IMG/VR virus record: IMGVR_UViG_3300023116_005307
Coordinates: 1-64,000 of that record
Length of the DNA: 64,000 bases
From: a virus
Strand: one strand, 5' to 3'
Both the position numbers and the translations under genes were made by a program. Each line of letters starts with the position of its first letter. The stretch's first letter is position 1. Positions 45,632 through 53,885 of this stretch are shown piece by piece. The notes under the pieces were generated by a model, which did no database searches, was not told the origin of the DNA, and saw only the letters and a list, made by a program, of their open reading frames with translations.

Positions 45632-46319
45632 TTATTTTAATCATATACTTGAAAACGGTGTTAGTATTACTAGTAGTGGCACTACAGGTACTCCTAAAGA
45701 AGTATTTAGAACACCAGAGAACTTAAAAGCATGTATAGACGTTGCTGTAAGCGCACAGCAGCTTACACAGCGCAGTAGAGTGCTTACAGTAACTCGTATG
45801 ACCCATGCAGGAGGATTGCTTACACAGACGCTTCCTGCGTACAGTATAGGCGCTGATTTTAAGATACAGCAGTTTAATGCATTTACATTTTTAAAAGATT
45901 TTGCGGATTACACACATACATTTTTAACTCCTGCACATATGACAGCACTTACGAAAACAAAGGGTTTTGAAAATTGCGATCTATCTGGCAAATGGATACT
46001 AGGAGGTAGTGATCCGGTTAGTTGGGAAATGATAGAATCATTTGTAAAACGAGGTGCAATAGTACAACCTAATTGGGGTATGAGCGAAATAGGCCCAATT
46101 ACTATTAATAGTGTATTTGATAGTATAGATAAAGTTCAGGAATACAAACAAAAAACAAATGGCGAAACAATTTTAGGTGACGAAATTTATTGTGATACTA
46201 AAATTATAGATGGTATACTTTATGTAAAAGGAGATTTATGTTATACAACTGGCTGGTATAAAACAAATGATATTGTAAATAAAATTAATGATATTTTTGT
46301 TTATAAAGGTCGTTCGTAG
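45618..46319 (+). CDS. AMP-forming (ANL) synthetase-like enzyme without C-terminal domain
   Basis: 233 residues. ITSSGTTGTPKEVF (residues 17-30) is the ATP P-loop of the acyl/aryl-CoA synthetase and NRPS adenylation family. PNWGMSEIGPITI near 155 is motif A5, and GDLCYTTGWYKTND near 205 is A7. It ends at FVYKGRS, the hinge (A8), so the 110-residue C-terminal lid with the catalytic Lys is absent, as is much of the N-terminal subdomain. It may only adenylate, or may use another protein. ATG at 45618 is chosen because GGAG lies about ten bases upstream. It resembles short MenE-like proteins. Converges with the - strand epimerase gene. Confidence 0.65.
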   Translation: MYDRNYFNHILENGVSITSSGTTGTPKEVFRTPENLKACIDVAVSAQQLTQRSRVLTVTRMTHAGGLLTQTLPAYSIGADFKIQQFNAFTFLKDFADYTHTFLTPAHMTALTKTKGFENCDLSGKWILGGSDPVSWEMIESFVKRGAIVQPNWGMSEIGPITINSVFDSIDKVQEYKQKTNGETILGDEIYCDTKIIDGILYVKGDLCYTTGWYKTNDIVNKINDIFVYKGRS

Positions 46320-47161
46320 TCTAATGCACTACGACATTGATCTTCTAAACTATAGTTTTCAGTAAACAACAAACTGGATTCTGGCACAACGCTTTTGCTA
46401 ACATCGCCTAATCTTCTTGGTTGAATAAATACCGGAAAGTCAACTCCTGATATATTCTTGATAGTGTCTATTACTTCCTTTACGCTATATCCTGTAGTAT
46501 TTCCTAAACACTCGTAAGGAGTATTCATAGGTCCGTTGTGTATACTGTTAATTATACCATTTACAATGTCGTTTACATGTGTATAATTACGTATGCAAGT
46601 TCCGTCTAATGTATCGTAGTCGTCGCCATAAATATCCATAGAGTTATAAATGCCATTTGCTGTAGCAGCAGCTCTTCTTATTAAATGATATCTTTCTGTA
46701 TCGTATTTAACAAACCTATCGTTTCCGCTTACATTATAAAATCTTAAATTTGTATATGGAGTTCCGTGTTCGATTATAATATCTTCTGCTGCTCTTTTAC
46801 TTCTAGCATACGGAGACGAATCTGGATTAAACGCACTTCCAGAACTTGCAAAAATAATATGATCAGTATTAAACGAGTTTAGTACATTTTTTGTACCTAT
46901 TAAATTTGTTTCGTAATATGAGAAAGGATTTAGTACACTATAATGAACTTTTGTTAAAGCAGCAAGTAGGACAACACAGTCATAGTTATCTAATATCTTT
47001 GACATTTTCTTAATATCATATTCTAGTAAATTATCTACAAAACTTATATCATTTTGTGATAAATTTATATCATATGCATGAATACAATATTTAAGTTTTT
47101 TTAATTGATAACAAAGATGGCTACCTATATATCCAGAGGCACCTATAACAGCTATTTTCAT
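46301..47161 (-). CDS. NAD-dependent sugar epimerase/dehydratase (GalE-like)
   Basis: 286 residues. VIGASGYIGSHL is the GxxGxxG NAD loop. VVLLAALTKVHYS, FASSGSAFNP and YARSKRAAEDI (YxxxK) give the SDR catalytic Ser-Tyr-Lys. LRFYNVSGND resembles the LR-Y-N substrate strand of extended SDRs. It is shorter than GalE (about 340), with a compact C-terminal domain. Probably an epimerase or dehydratase on a nucleotide sugar, complementing the sugar dehydrogenase of the cassette. It is on the opposite strand and overlaps the ANL gene by 19 bp at their 3' ends. Confidence 0.75.
   Translation of the reverse strand: MKIAVIGASGYIGSHLCYQLKKLKYCIHAYDINLSQNDISFVDNLLEYDIKKMSKILDNYDCVVLLAALTKVHYSVLNPFSYYETNLIGTKNVLNSFNTDHIIFASSGSAFNPDSSPYARSKRAAEDIIIEHGTPYTNLRFYNVSGNDRFVKYDTERYHLIRRAAATANGIYNSMDIYGDDYDTLDGTCIRNYTHVNDIVNGIINSIHNGPMNTPYECLGNTTGYSVKEVIDTIKNISGVDFPVFIQPRRLGDVSKSVVPESSLLFTENYSLEDQCRSALDYERPL
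46314..46334. terminator. Hairpin at the convergent gene junction
   Basis: TCGTAGT (46314-46320) and ACTACGA (46328-46334) form a 7 bp stem with a 7-base loop, exactly where the + strand cassette and the - strand genes meet. No T-run follows in either direction, so it is at best a weak bidirectional terminator. Confidence 0.3.
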
Positions 47162-47179
47162 ACTGTATTTAAGATTAAT

Positions 47180-48616
47180 TTAACTTATGTTAATCCATCC
47201 TGGCGTTCCATTTGAAGGATTGCCAGCTGCTAGTCCTGTATCACTAACATAGCCTTGGAAGTCTTGACTATCTTGTAAAAATACCATCATTCCTTCTGCA
47301 GGCGATGGTATTGCTGTATCACGTGCTCCAGCGTCTGCAAATACTCCAGGTGTTATTGAACTTTCTGCTTTTATATCTCCGCGGACATCTAGTTTTGCTG
47401 TAGGTACAAATCCGCCAATAGACAAAGATCCTTCGTCTAGCACCATAAATTTATCAGGACCTAAACCACCTGTGTTATCTTGGGCAAAGAGAATAGCTTC
47501 ATTTCCGCCTGATATTAGTGCAGTTGTTACTTCACCGCCTGTATCATCTCTACGCCATTGGATACTACCATATGACAAATCACTAGCTGAAATATCGCTG
47601 TTTGATTCTCTAGTCATTACTATTCTTGGAAAATCGTCTTCTACACGAGTCTGAATATTTCCGTAAACAGTGTCGTTCAAATTAAATTTTCCAGTTGCAC
47701 CATCAAAAACTACTGTACTGCCATCATCACGAAGTGTCCCAACTACCTCGCCAAATAGTGTAGCTGTATCGTGATTCAATATGACTTGTAAATCTGGACC
47801 AACGATTGTTCCACGAACAGGACCGTCTACACTTCCGATAAAGGTTGGTCTATCACCGCCTTGAATAATAATTTGACCGTTCTCACCGCGTCTTAAGTCT
47901 CCAGTAAAATTGTCAAGTACTGTATATGTATTGGTAGGGTCTCTAACATCTACAAGTGCAGTTTTAGAAAACTCGTCTATAATTAGGTTACCTAAAATGT
48001 CATATAAATCGCCTTGTAGATCACCCCTCAAAATATTGTTTACAGGGTCTACTAAGATAGTACTATCGTTTCCAGCAATAGTAATTGTATGTGTAGCTTC
48101 ACCACCTAAAATTTTATCTGCAAAAGATGCGAGCGGCCTATTACTCCATACTCCACCATCGTGAATTAATGCATCACCATTTTTGGGTGCACCGTTGTAG
48201 ATAACTCCGCCTAGATCGTCAACTTCTATGCTAGGTATAACACCGTCTATAACACTTGACGCAGATCTATTCGTCCAACTTACACCGTCATATGTAAGCA
48301 AATCACCACTGCTTTCGCCTGTAAATATCACATCTATGACATCTTCTAGATTTAATGCAGACTGGCTATTTTGAAAGTTGCCTGTTGCAGCATTATAAAC
48401 TAGTACATCGCCTTGTTGTGGATTTTGTAAATCTGTATCTAGTAGACCAAAAAGAGTATTAGAAACATCTCCAGAAGAAGCAATAAGTACCCCGCCTTGA
48501 GTAGTACCGTCACCTACATATAGTGATTTTGTATCTGTAACATATACCAACTCGCCTTCTGCAGGTGTAATGAGTTGACGTTCTGCATCTGTTCCTCTTC
48601 TTAGACGTAATGCCAT
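47180..48616 (-). CDS. Fibre-like structural protein
   Basis: 478 residues. The start MALRLRRGTDAERQLITPAEGELVYVTDTKSLYVGDGTT is a common N-terminal tail-fibre module (RRGT..R..i.PaeGElvy.TDt..lyvGDG). A long beta repeat follows with LSIGGFVPTAKLDVRGDIKA near the end and a GWINIS C-terminus. No collar domain. A GATAAATA late-type box lies upstream on this strand with a GGAG near the ATG. It is a fourth fibre-like protein, separate from the + strand group and read in the opposite direction. Confidence 0.75.
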   Translation of the reverse strand: MALRLRRGTDAERQLITPAEGELVYVTDTKSLYVGDGTTQGGVLIASSGDVSNTLFGLLDTDLQNPQQGDVLVYNAATGNFQNSQSALNLEDVIDVIFTGESSGDLLTYDGVSWTNRSASSVIDGVIPSIEVDDLGGVIYNGAPKNGDALIHDGGVWSNRPLASFADKILGGEATHTITIAGNDSTILVDPVNNILRGDLQGDLYDILGNLIIDEFSKTALVDVRDPTNTYTVLDNFTGDLRRGENGQIIIQGGDRPTFIGSVDGPVRGTIVGPDLQVILNHDTATLFGEVVGTLRDDGSTVVFDGATGKFNLNDTVYGNIQTRVEDDFPRIVMTRESNSDISASDLSYGSIQWRRDDTGGEVTTALISGGNEAILFAQDNTGGLGPDKFMVLDEGSLSIGGFVPTAKLDVRGDIKAESSITPGVFADAGARDTAIPSPAEGMMVFLQDSQDFQGYVSDTGLAAGNPSNGTPGWINIS

Positions 48617-48647
48617 TATTTTAACTCCTGGTTCTACTTATTATATA

Positions 48648-48655
48648 TATTTATC
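48648..48655 (-). promoter_or_regulatory. Late-promoter-like GATAAATA box
   Basis: GATAAATA on the - strand, about 30 bp before the fibre-like gene ending at 47180. Matches the boxes at the + strand structural gaps. Confidence 0.4.
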
Positions 48656-48668
48656 TAATTACCTGATA

Positions 48669-48983
48669 TTACTTTCGTTTCTTCATGAAAGTTTTTGTTC
48701 TAGACTTGATATCAGAAATTAGAGTAGGAGCATCTAGTTGGAATTCTACTTGTGTTATAGTATCATTATATTCTTCAAAGAAATCTTCTAGCGCATCTTC
48801 AATAGGTATTTCAACATCATCATTATCTGTAAAGCCTGCATCTACGTCTATTATCCAAACCTTGCCATCTGCAAATGTTACATTAACAGCTTTTAGATAT
48901 TCTGCAGGCACTGCCTTTATTTCAATGTCCTTTAGTACTTCAGGCCATTGTTCTACAATACTAGGAGGTAGTTTATCAGGCAC
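48669..48983 (-). CDS. Conserved phage protein of about 104 aa
   Basis: 104 residues, no known domain. LPPSIVEQWPEVLKDIEIKAVPAEYLKAVNVTFADGKVWIIDVD, then acidic helices, then a basic RTKTFMKKRK tail. I recall similar proteins from marine T4-like phages. A GTG start at 48983 is chosen because it overlaps the end of the upstream gene and gives the size I recall; a longer frame opens at 49073 but would lie in the middle of the upstream gene. Confidence 0.6.
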   Translation of the reverse strand: MPDKLPPSIVEQWPEVLKDIEIKAVPAEYLKAVNVTFADGKVWIIDVDAGFTDNDDVEIPIEDALEDFFEEYNDTITQVEFQLDAPTLISDIKSRTKTFMKKRK

Positions 48984-49554
48984 TTTCTTCAGACTTTGCT
49001 TTGGCTTTTTTCTTTGTAGGTACGAGTTCTTCTGCCTGTTCACGCAATCTTTTGGCTTCTTTAAACATTGCATCAGCTTGTGATCTATATTGAGCTGCTA
49101 GATCTTCATCGGAAAGGACTCCTGTAGACTCTACCGGAACTTCTGCTTGTTGCTGTGTATTTGTTTGACCTGGAACTGCTAAGTCTGCAACAGTGACACC
49201 TCTTTGTTCTGCAATTACTTCGTTTAATTCAGATAAGCGTATTACAGTTTGTGAATTCGGCGTCATTTCAACATCAGAAGTTGCTACCTTAACCATTTTT
49301 CCTGTGGTATGAAATGAATTTAGCATGACTTTCCCATCAGGTAGTCTAGTTCTAGCCATTGCATTTGCTAAATGTTCTTCGTTTTGACCTGCGTCTGACT
49401 CTACAAGCTTCATTAGTGCATCATGTTCTTCTGCCATTAAGTTTTCTGTAGTAATTACAATGCAACTTTCTGGCTCAGACGGAACAACTCTGTATGCTAC
49501 AACTACTTTTCTTTTGTTGTTGACCATTCTGCCAACATGTTTCATATTAACCAT
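48976..49554 (-). CDS. Conserved phage protein of about 192 aa
   Basis: 192 residues. N-terminus MVNMKHVGRMVNNKRKVVVAY, with AGGAGA before it; an upstream GTG/TTG extension is unlikely. ENLMAEEHDALMKLVESDAGQNEEHLANAMARTRLPDGKVMLN is a conserved-looking central block. The last 60 residues are helical and Lys-rich (ADAMFKEAKRLREQAEELV), like a coiled coil. I recall homologues in cyanophage-like genomes of unknown function. Ends by overlapping the 48669 gene. Confidence 0.65.
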   Translation of the reverse strand: MVNMKHVGRMVNNKRKVVVAYRVVPSEPESCIVITTENLMAEEHDALMKLVESDAGQNEEHLANAMARTRLPDGKVMLNSFHTTGKMVKVATSDVEMTPNSQTVIRLSELNEVIAEQRGVTVADLAVPGQTNTQQQAEVPVESTGVLSDEDLAAQYRSQADAMFKEAKRLREQAEELVPTKKKAKAKSEESA

Positions 49555-49564
49555 TTTTATTCTC

Positions 49565-49795
49565 CTAACCCTGAGGTTGTGCTTGTGCAACGGCGCCTAA
49601 GAATTGCTCTAGTTTATTATAGACTTGTCCCACAGTGACCATTTCGTTTGGCTTAAATGCGCCACGTTGACTTGCAACATCAATAATGCTTTTCAACGCC
49701 TGTAAATCATTTACTGTCAAGTCAGGCGCAGCACCTTCTTGGGAAGATTTAGCAGTTTGTGTTGCTGGTTCTTCTACCTTAGTTTCATCGCTCAT
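49565..49795 (-). CDS. Small conserved phage protein (76 aa)
   Basis: 76 residues. The N-terminal 25 are Glu/Thr/Ala-rich and probably disordered. LTVNDLQALKSIIDVASQRGAFKPNEMVTVGQVYNKLEQFLGAV then forms a helical core. No catalytic or membrane motif. AGGAG before ATG and a CTAAATA box in the gap. Stop is 10 bp before the next gene's start, so they are co-transcribed. Function unknown; I recall a conserved small protein at this site in marine phages. Confidence 0.6.
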   Translation of the reverse strand: MSDETKVEEPATQTAKSSQEGAAPDLTVNDLQALKSIIDVASQRGAFKPNEMVTVGQVYNKLEQFLGAVAQAQPQG

Positions 49796-49830
49796 ATTTT
49801 ATTCTCCTATATAATTATATATGCGCATTT

Positions 49831-49838
49831 TATTTAGT
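49831..49838 (-). promoter_or_regulatory. ACTAAATA box with GCGCATAT element
   Basis: ACTAAATA on the - strand followed at 49830-49815 by AAATGCGCATATATAA. The pair repeats at 53922-53904 (-) and 27622-27640 (+). Likely late promoter for the small genes downstream. Confidence 0.35.
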
Positions 49839-50115
49839 TGTATTTCAAATGTGGACATGCCAACATGAAATAACTCATTTCTTTACTGTCTTCAAACCCG
49901 ACAGTAAGTTGTATCGATCTAGAATTTTTTTTATCTAATCCTAAACTTTTGCCTACAAAAAAACGTTTTTTTAAATTTTTATTAATCCACTTAGCTAGTG
50001 AATCCTCTAAGTTAAATTTCATAGGTAAAGTAATATATTCAAAATGAGGCGGCGGAAAATTTACTTGCCGTAAATCTAAAATTTCTAAAGTATTGACTGG
50101 TTTATTTTTTATCAT
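49834..50115 (-). CDS. Small conserved phage protein (93 aa)
   Basis: 93 residues, no recognised domain. PPPHFEYITLPMKFNLEDSLAKWINKNLKKRFFVGKSL, then a beta strand ISIQLTVGFED with MSYFMLAC. Basic overall. Its ATG lies in a 4 bp overlap with the metallopeptidase/VWA gene. Unknown function; presumably co-translated with that gene. Confidence 0.55.
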   Translation of the reverse strand: MIKNKPVNTLEILDLRQVNFPPPHFEYITLPMKFNLEDSLAKWINKNLKKRFFVGKSLGLDKKNSRSIQLTVGFEDSKEMSYFMLACPHLKYN

Positions 50116-51434
50116 GCTGCTTCGTCATAAAGAACCGTTGTACCAAACGGTGCTTGAATGTTTTTATCGTGATTACTATGAATAACAAAAACTGTATCAC
50201 AGTAATCTGGGTCACCCCAACTATCCCAAGCATAGCCGTCTGTGAACATTAAAAACTTTTTAGGCTGAATGTCTTGATCTTTCATGTATGTCCAATTCGC
50301 CATAAAGTCAGTGCCGCCGCCGCCCATTACTTCGTAATCTAAAAGATCCTCTCCGCCGTCTGCACTAAAGTCTGCTTCATTATACACAGAAGTATCAAAG
50401 CACCATAATTTAATTTTGTAGTCTTTGTATTCGTCCATGATGCCTTTTACTTCGCCTAAAAAGTCTCTTGCCTGTTTATTGCCAATTGATCCTGACATAT
50501 CAATGCTAATGCATAAGTCGATAGTTTCGTCAAAATTCATACCAGGAAGAACGGCTGTAGTATGCCAACCTTTTCTAGATGGTCGACTAAAGGTATAATC
50601 ACTTTTGATAATACTTTGAATTTGTTGTCTTAGAATTTCTCTCCAATTCATTTTTGGTTCTGTAAATTCTTGTATAATACGTTGAACTCCTGCTGGCAAG
50701 TTGCCTGCACCTGCGCTTTGTGCCGCAGTAATCATGTTTTCTTTGATTTCGTCGCGTATTTTTTTCAAATCGTCTTTAGTGTATTTAGGTTTTTTCTTGC
50801 TTACACTATTGCCATTAGAATCCTTTTCTTCTCCTGCATCACCGTCAGCAGCCCCGTCACCGTCTTCTGGGTCAAGATGCTCGTCTAAAAGTTCGCCTAA
50901 TTGTCTAAGTTGCTCTTCGTCGTATTTTTTAAAAATGTCATCGTAAACTTCTTCAGAAGACCAATTTTCGTATTTAAAATCTTGAAAACAATCGACTATA
51001 CTAGGTTTTTCACCAATTCTATCTCTAACAAGAACATTGTTTACAATATAGTCTTGTGCAATATTACTGATTAGAGGATCTAAATTTCTATCTTGCCAAG
51101 TGCGTCGTTCTAGATGATCAAAGACACAATGCAAAATTTCGTGAGCAATAACAAACTCAATTTCTTTATTATTCATAGCATTGAAAAATTGAGTGTTGTA
51201 ATATAGATTTTTACCGTCTACCGCAGCCGTAGGACACCAGTCGTCGGCAGCTAATATCTTTAGTCTTGTGGCCATGTTGCCAAAGAAAGGATGGCGCAGT
51301 AACAGTCCTACTCTCGCAACAATAATGCGATCATATACTTCTACTCGCATTACTTCTAATTCTTCTGGAGTAATATTAGGATTTGGTTCCCAATTTTTAA
51401 GTTTGCTTGCAGTTTTTTCTGTTGCTGTAGCCAT
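50112..51434 (-). CDS. VWA domain and metallopeptidase-like protein (DUF2201-type)
   Basis: 440 residues. The N-terminal half has FVIAHEILHCVFDHLERR, an HExxH zinc motif. A Glu/Lys-rich linker (about 205-240) follows. The C-terminal third has LCISIDMSGSIGNKQ, the DxSxS MIDAS of a von Willebrand A domain, and GGGGTDF. This two-part layout is the DUF2201/VWA-like partner of MoxR ATPases. ATG at 51434 gives MATATEKTASKLKNW; a GTG three codons upstream is possible. A TTGACA-17-TATAAT promoter lies directly upstream. The MoxR gene is the next one, 111 bp further upstream. Confidence 0.75.
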   Translation of the reverse strand: MATATEKTASKLKNWEPNPNITPEELEVMRVEVYDRIIVARVGLLLRHPFFGNMATRLKILAADDWCPTAAVDGKNLYYNTQFFNAMNNKEIEFVIAHEILHCVFDHLERRTWQDRNLDPLISNIAQDYIVNNVLVRDRIGEKPSIVDCFQDFKYENWSSEEVYDDIFKKYDEEQLRQLGELLDEHLDPEDGDGAADGDAGEEKDSNGNSVSKKKPKYTKDDLKKIRDEIKENMITAAQSAGAGNLPAGVQRIIQEFTEPKMNWREILRQQIQSIIKSDYTFSRPSRKGWHTTAVLPGMNFDETIDLCISIDMSGSIGNKQARDFLGEVKGIMDEYKDYKIKLWCFDTSVYNEADFSADGGEDLLDYEVMGGGGTDFMANWTYMKDQDIQPKKFLMFTDGYAWDSWGDPDYCDTVFVIHSNHDKNIQAPFGTTVLYDEAA

Positions 51435-51468
51435 TTGCCCCACTCACTTTGCTATTTTGTATACTACT

Positions 51469-51497
51469 ATTATAACAATATTTAACTTATTTGTCAA
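51469..51497 (-). promoter_or_regulatory. Perfect sigma70 promoter
   Basis: On the - strand TTGACA (51492-51497), a 17-base spacer, and TATAAT (51469-51474), all 12 consensus bases. It drives the VWA/metallopeptidase gene and its followers. Confidence 0.8.
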
Positions 51498-51508
51498 CCA
51501 GGAAATTT

Positions 51509-51536
51509 AAGAACGAGCTCAAAAGAACTCGTTCTT
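51509..51536 (-). terminator. Hairpin between MoxR gene and promoter
   Basis: AAGAACGAG (51509-51517) and CTCGTTCTT (51528-51536) form a 9 bp stem with a 10-base loop, just after the MoxR stop. On the - strand it is followed by AAATTT only, so the U-tract is weak; on the + strand five T follow. It separates two transcription units. Confidence 0.5.
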
Positions 51537-51544
51537 TTTGTATC

Positions 51545-52630
51545 TTATGCTGATTGTGCAGCCTTAATATACTTACCATAGCGATCATGAAACTCGTCAA
51601 AGCAATCAACTTCGTCTGGATCAATTGGCAGTGCATATTGTGTAAGAGCAAGTTTAATACCCATAACAACTAACTCTGTGTCAAAATTATCCATTGCAAA
51701 ACGCAAGAAATTATTAACTTTATTGTCAAACTTCTTATCATTTTTGTCCGATGCTTCTTTCAGCTCGTAACACAAAGATACAGTCAGTGAATACATTGCA
51801 CTTATTTCTTTGTTATACAACTCTTTTACTTTACCTGCCAAAATGTCAGTAGGATTAGGCATATCAGCTGCAACTTTGCGGTGAGCCATAAACTTTACAG
51901 CAAGTCCTTCACCTACTGAACCTGCTACAAGATCTGTAGTAGTATTTTCGTCTAACCCGTCCTCAATTAGCTCGCTCACAAAAGACCACGAACGAGGCGT
52001 TGCAAACGAACGACTGGGTGATTTAGGATCAAAGTCGTATAAGTCTTTCTTAGCAAATTGTAAATAACCTACAACGTCTTTGTTAATCTTATTTTCAACA
52101 GCCCAATCAAACCAATCATCAAAAGATACAGCAAGTTCCAAGTGAACAAAGCGGTTAGCCAACGGAGCAGGCATACGATATGTTACGCCTTTGTCAGCTT
52201 CGCGGTTACCTGCCGCAACAATCATTACATTGTCAGGCAGTTTGTAGGTACCTACTTTACGGTTAAGGATGAGCTGATAAGCCGCTGCCTGTACAGCAGG
52301 AGCCGCTGAGTTCATTTCGTCTAGGAACAATACAATGTTATCGTACTGTGCCGCAAATTCTTCTGATGGTAGTTCAGATGGAGGAGCCCATTGCATTGTG
52401 CCCGAATTACTATCAAAAAATGGAATACCTTTAATATCAGTTGGATCCCACAACGACAAACGTACATCGATTAGATGAGAATTTACTAAACTATCGGTAA
52501 TCTGTGCAACAATGTCAGACTTACCAATACCTGGAGGCCCCCAAAGAAAGATAGGACGTTTTTTAGTCAGTGCATGTTTGATAGAAGATTTAGCAGTATT
52601 CGGTGTAACAGTGCGAGATGTAGTTTCCAT
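51545..52630 (-). CDS. MoxR-type AAA+ ATPase
   Basis: 361 residues. FLWGPPGIGKSDIV is Walker A, IVLFLDEMNSA Walker B, AAGNREADKG the sensor 1 region, and LANRFVHLEL the arginine-finger-type segment. ATPR near 225 fits sensor 2. The MoxR group usually acts with a VWA protein to assemble or activate complexes; that partner is the next gene downstream. Cyanophage-like genomes carry such a pair, role unknown. It has its own promoter upstream (TTGACT-16-TATTAT) and a hairpin after its stop. Confidence 0.8.
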   Translation of the reverse strand: METTSRTVTPNTAKSSIKHALTKKRPIFLWGPPGIGKSDIVAQITDSLVNSHLIDVRLSLWDPTDIKGIPFFDSNSGTMQWAPPSELPSEEFAAQYDNIVLFLDEMNSAAPAVQAAAYQLILNRKVGTYKLPDNVMIVAAGNREADKGVTYRMPAPLANRFVHLELAVSFDDWFDWAVENKINKDVVGYLQFAKKDLYDFDPKSPSRSFATPRSWSFVSELIEDGLDENTTTDLVAGSVGEGLAVKFMAHRKVAADMPNPTDILAGKVKELYNKEISAMYSLTVSLCYELKEASDKNDKKFDNKVNNFLRFAMDNFDTELVVMGIKLALTQYALPIDPDEVDCFDEFHDRYGKYIKAAQSA

Positions 52631-52666
52631 TTTTAAGCCCTTGTAGTTTTTGCTAAGTATGTATAT

Positions 52667-52694
52667 ATAATAGCATCTCTACACTAAAAGTCAA
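52667..52694 (-). promoter_or_regulatory. Sigma70-like promoter
   Basis: On the - strand TTGACT (52689-52694), a 16-base spacer and TATTAT (52667-52672), 10 of 12 consensus bases. It is about 37 bp upstream of the MoxR start. Confidence 0.55.
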
Positions 52695-52732
52695 CCATTA
52701 TCTAAAAAAAGAAATCTATATAAAACAGTAAG

Positions 52733-53227
52733 TTATAACTTTTTTCCAGTAATTTGTAGTGTATATCTTGAGTTTTGACCTAAATTAGCTGCCATGTGCT
52801 CTACTTCATGGCTCCAAACGACATACTCTCCTGCTTTATAATTGACTATAGGTATATTATCAATTTCAAAATAATGACCACTTTGCCAATCCTCTAGTGC
52901 TACTATAGCACGATATACCTCATTTTTTTCACAATTAAATAGACTACAATATTTTTCAAAATGATCTATATGTTTTGGCATAACTATGCCAGGTTTCATT
53001 TTGTAAAATGTAAAACCACAATCAACTAGTCCTATTACTTTTGCAACATTATGTACCCAATTAGGCATATTATATTGATTAGCGAACATATCTCCTGTAA
53101 AATTTTCAAACGTAAAACCTTGCCTGCGCCAATGTAATATGTCTTTAGAATGAGCAGGTTTGTGTTTGTAATCTAAAGTTTTGTATTCTTCCTGCCATAA
53201 AGGTTCTAATTTGCCTTGTCGCCACAT
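52733..53227 (-). CDS. 2-oxoglutarate/Fe(II) oxygenase-like protein
   Basis: 164 residues. MPKHIDHF gives H86-x-D88. HEVEHMAANLG gives H140 or H144 as the distal iron ligand. R154 in SRYTLQITG is the 2-oxoglutarate anchor. GFTFYKMKPGIVMP precedes the HxD on the usual strand. The order fits small 2OG-Fe(II) hydroxylases found in marine phages. Target unknown (protein, sugar or nucleic acid). Shares one base with the upstream gene. Confidence 0.6.
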   Translation of the reverse strand: MWRQGKLEPLWQEEYKTLDYKHKPAHSKDILHWRRQGFTFENFTGDMFANQYNMPNWVHNVAKVIGLVDCGFTFYKMKPGIVMPKHIDHFEKYCSLFNCEKNEVYRAIVALEDWQSGHYFEIDNIPIVNYKAGEYVVWSHEVEHMAANLGQNSRYTLQITGKKL

Positions 53228-53601
53228 TAAGTTTCTCTATTCATTGCTTTTGTTATACCGTATTTTCTTAAATCACCACTAAACAAAGTAAGTTCTACTG
53301 CTTTCTTCTCATTAGTTACATATATACTTCTATTTGTTAAGTAGTAAGGACAATCAATAAATTGATCTAAGAAAATAACCACTTGAGTAGTCAAAGGCAT
53401 GTCTTTAGGGTAAGGAATATCATATACTTCAATTCCAATTTCACTTAGAAGGTCAAATCCATCTTCCGTGAGCCTAAGACCGCCTTTGTGTTTATTTCTT
53501 GTATTTCTCCACCATAACGGCATATACTGTTTGACATTAGCATCGCTTATAGCCATTCCTTTTTCTTTTAAGAATATTTTGGTATAAGCTTCTTTGTTCA
53601 T
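53227..53601 (-). CDS. Conserved phage hypothetical protein (124 aa)
   Basis: 124 residues. An N-terminal helical part (KIFLKEKGMAISDANVKQYMPLWWRN), then LRLTEDGFDLLSEIGIEVYDI, then TTQVVIFLDQFIDCPYYLTN, with beta-type segments. No catalytic set of residues. Overlaps the gene above by 4 bp and the oxygenase below by one base, so they are probably coupled. I recall small proteins of this shape in T4-like marine phages; function unknown. Confidence 0.55.
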   Translation of the reverse strand: MNKEAYTKIFLKEKGMAISDANVKQYMPLWWRNTRNKHKGGLRLTEDGFDLLSEIGIEVYDIPYPKDMPLTTQVVIFLDQFIDCPYYLTNRSIYVTNEKKAVELTLFSGDLRKYGITKAMNRET

Positions 53602-53885
53602 TCTTGTACTTCTTCACCTTCTATTAGTTTTACAACAGTAAAGTCTGTACAGTTAAACATATCGTTTAATTTTTTTGCAAGATTATGAGCATGTCCTGGA
53701 TTAGAGAATGCAGTTTTTTTATACTTAGGACCAGGATAATTAGTTAGTGCGTTAGAGCTTTTTAGATTAAAAGCCTTATTTTGGTAAAAGACAGCCCAAA
53801 TGGCTTCTGCTTCTAAAACCTGTTCACATCTATATGTTTTACTGTTTACTTTTTCTAAAAGTACAGTCGGCTTGGGCCTACTCAT
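53598..53885 (-). CDS. Conserved phage hypothetical protein (95 aa)
   Basis: 95 residues. PTVLLEKVNSKTYRCEQVLEAEAIWAVFYQNKAFNLKS, then GPKYKKTAFSNPGHAHNLAKKLNDMFNC. Mixed alpha/beta, basic middle. No known domain. ATG preceded by AAGGA; a GATAAATA box with the GCGTATAT element is in the gap. Coupled to the downstream gene by a 4 bp overlap. Confidence 0.55.
   Translation of the reverse strand: MSRPKPTVLLEKVNSKTYRCEQVLEAEAIWAVFYQNKAFNLKSSNALTNYPGPKYKKTAFSNPGHAHNLAKKLNDMFNCTDFTVVKLIEGEEVQE

Noticed and set aside
48685-49083. + strand frame of 132 codons opposite the small - strand genes
   Set aside because: Lies antisense to two coupled genes with ribosome binding sites; Ser/Phe-rich composition typical of a shadow.
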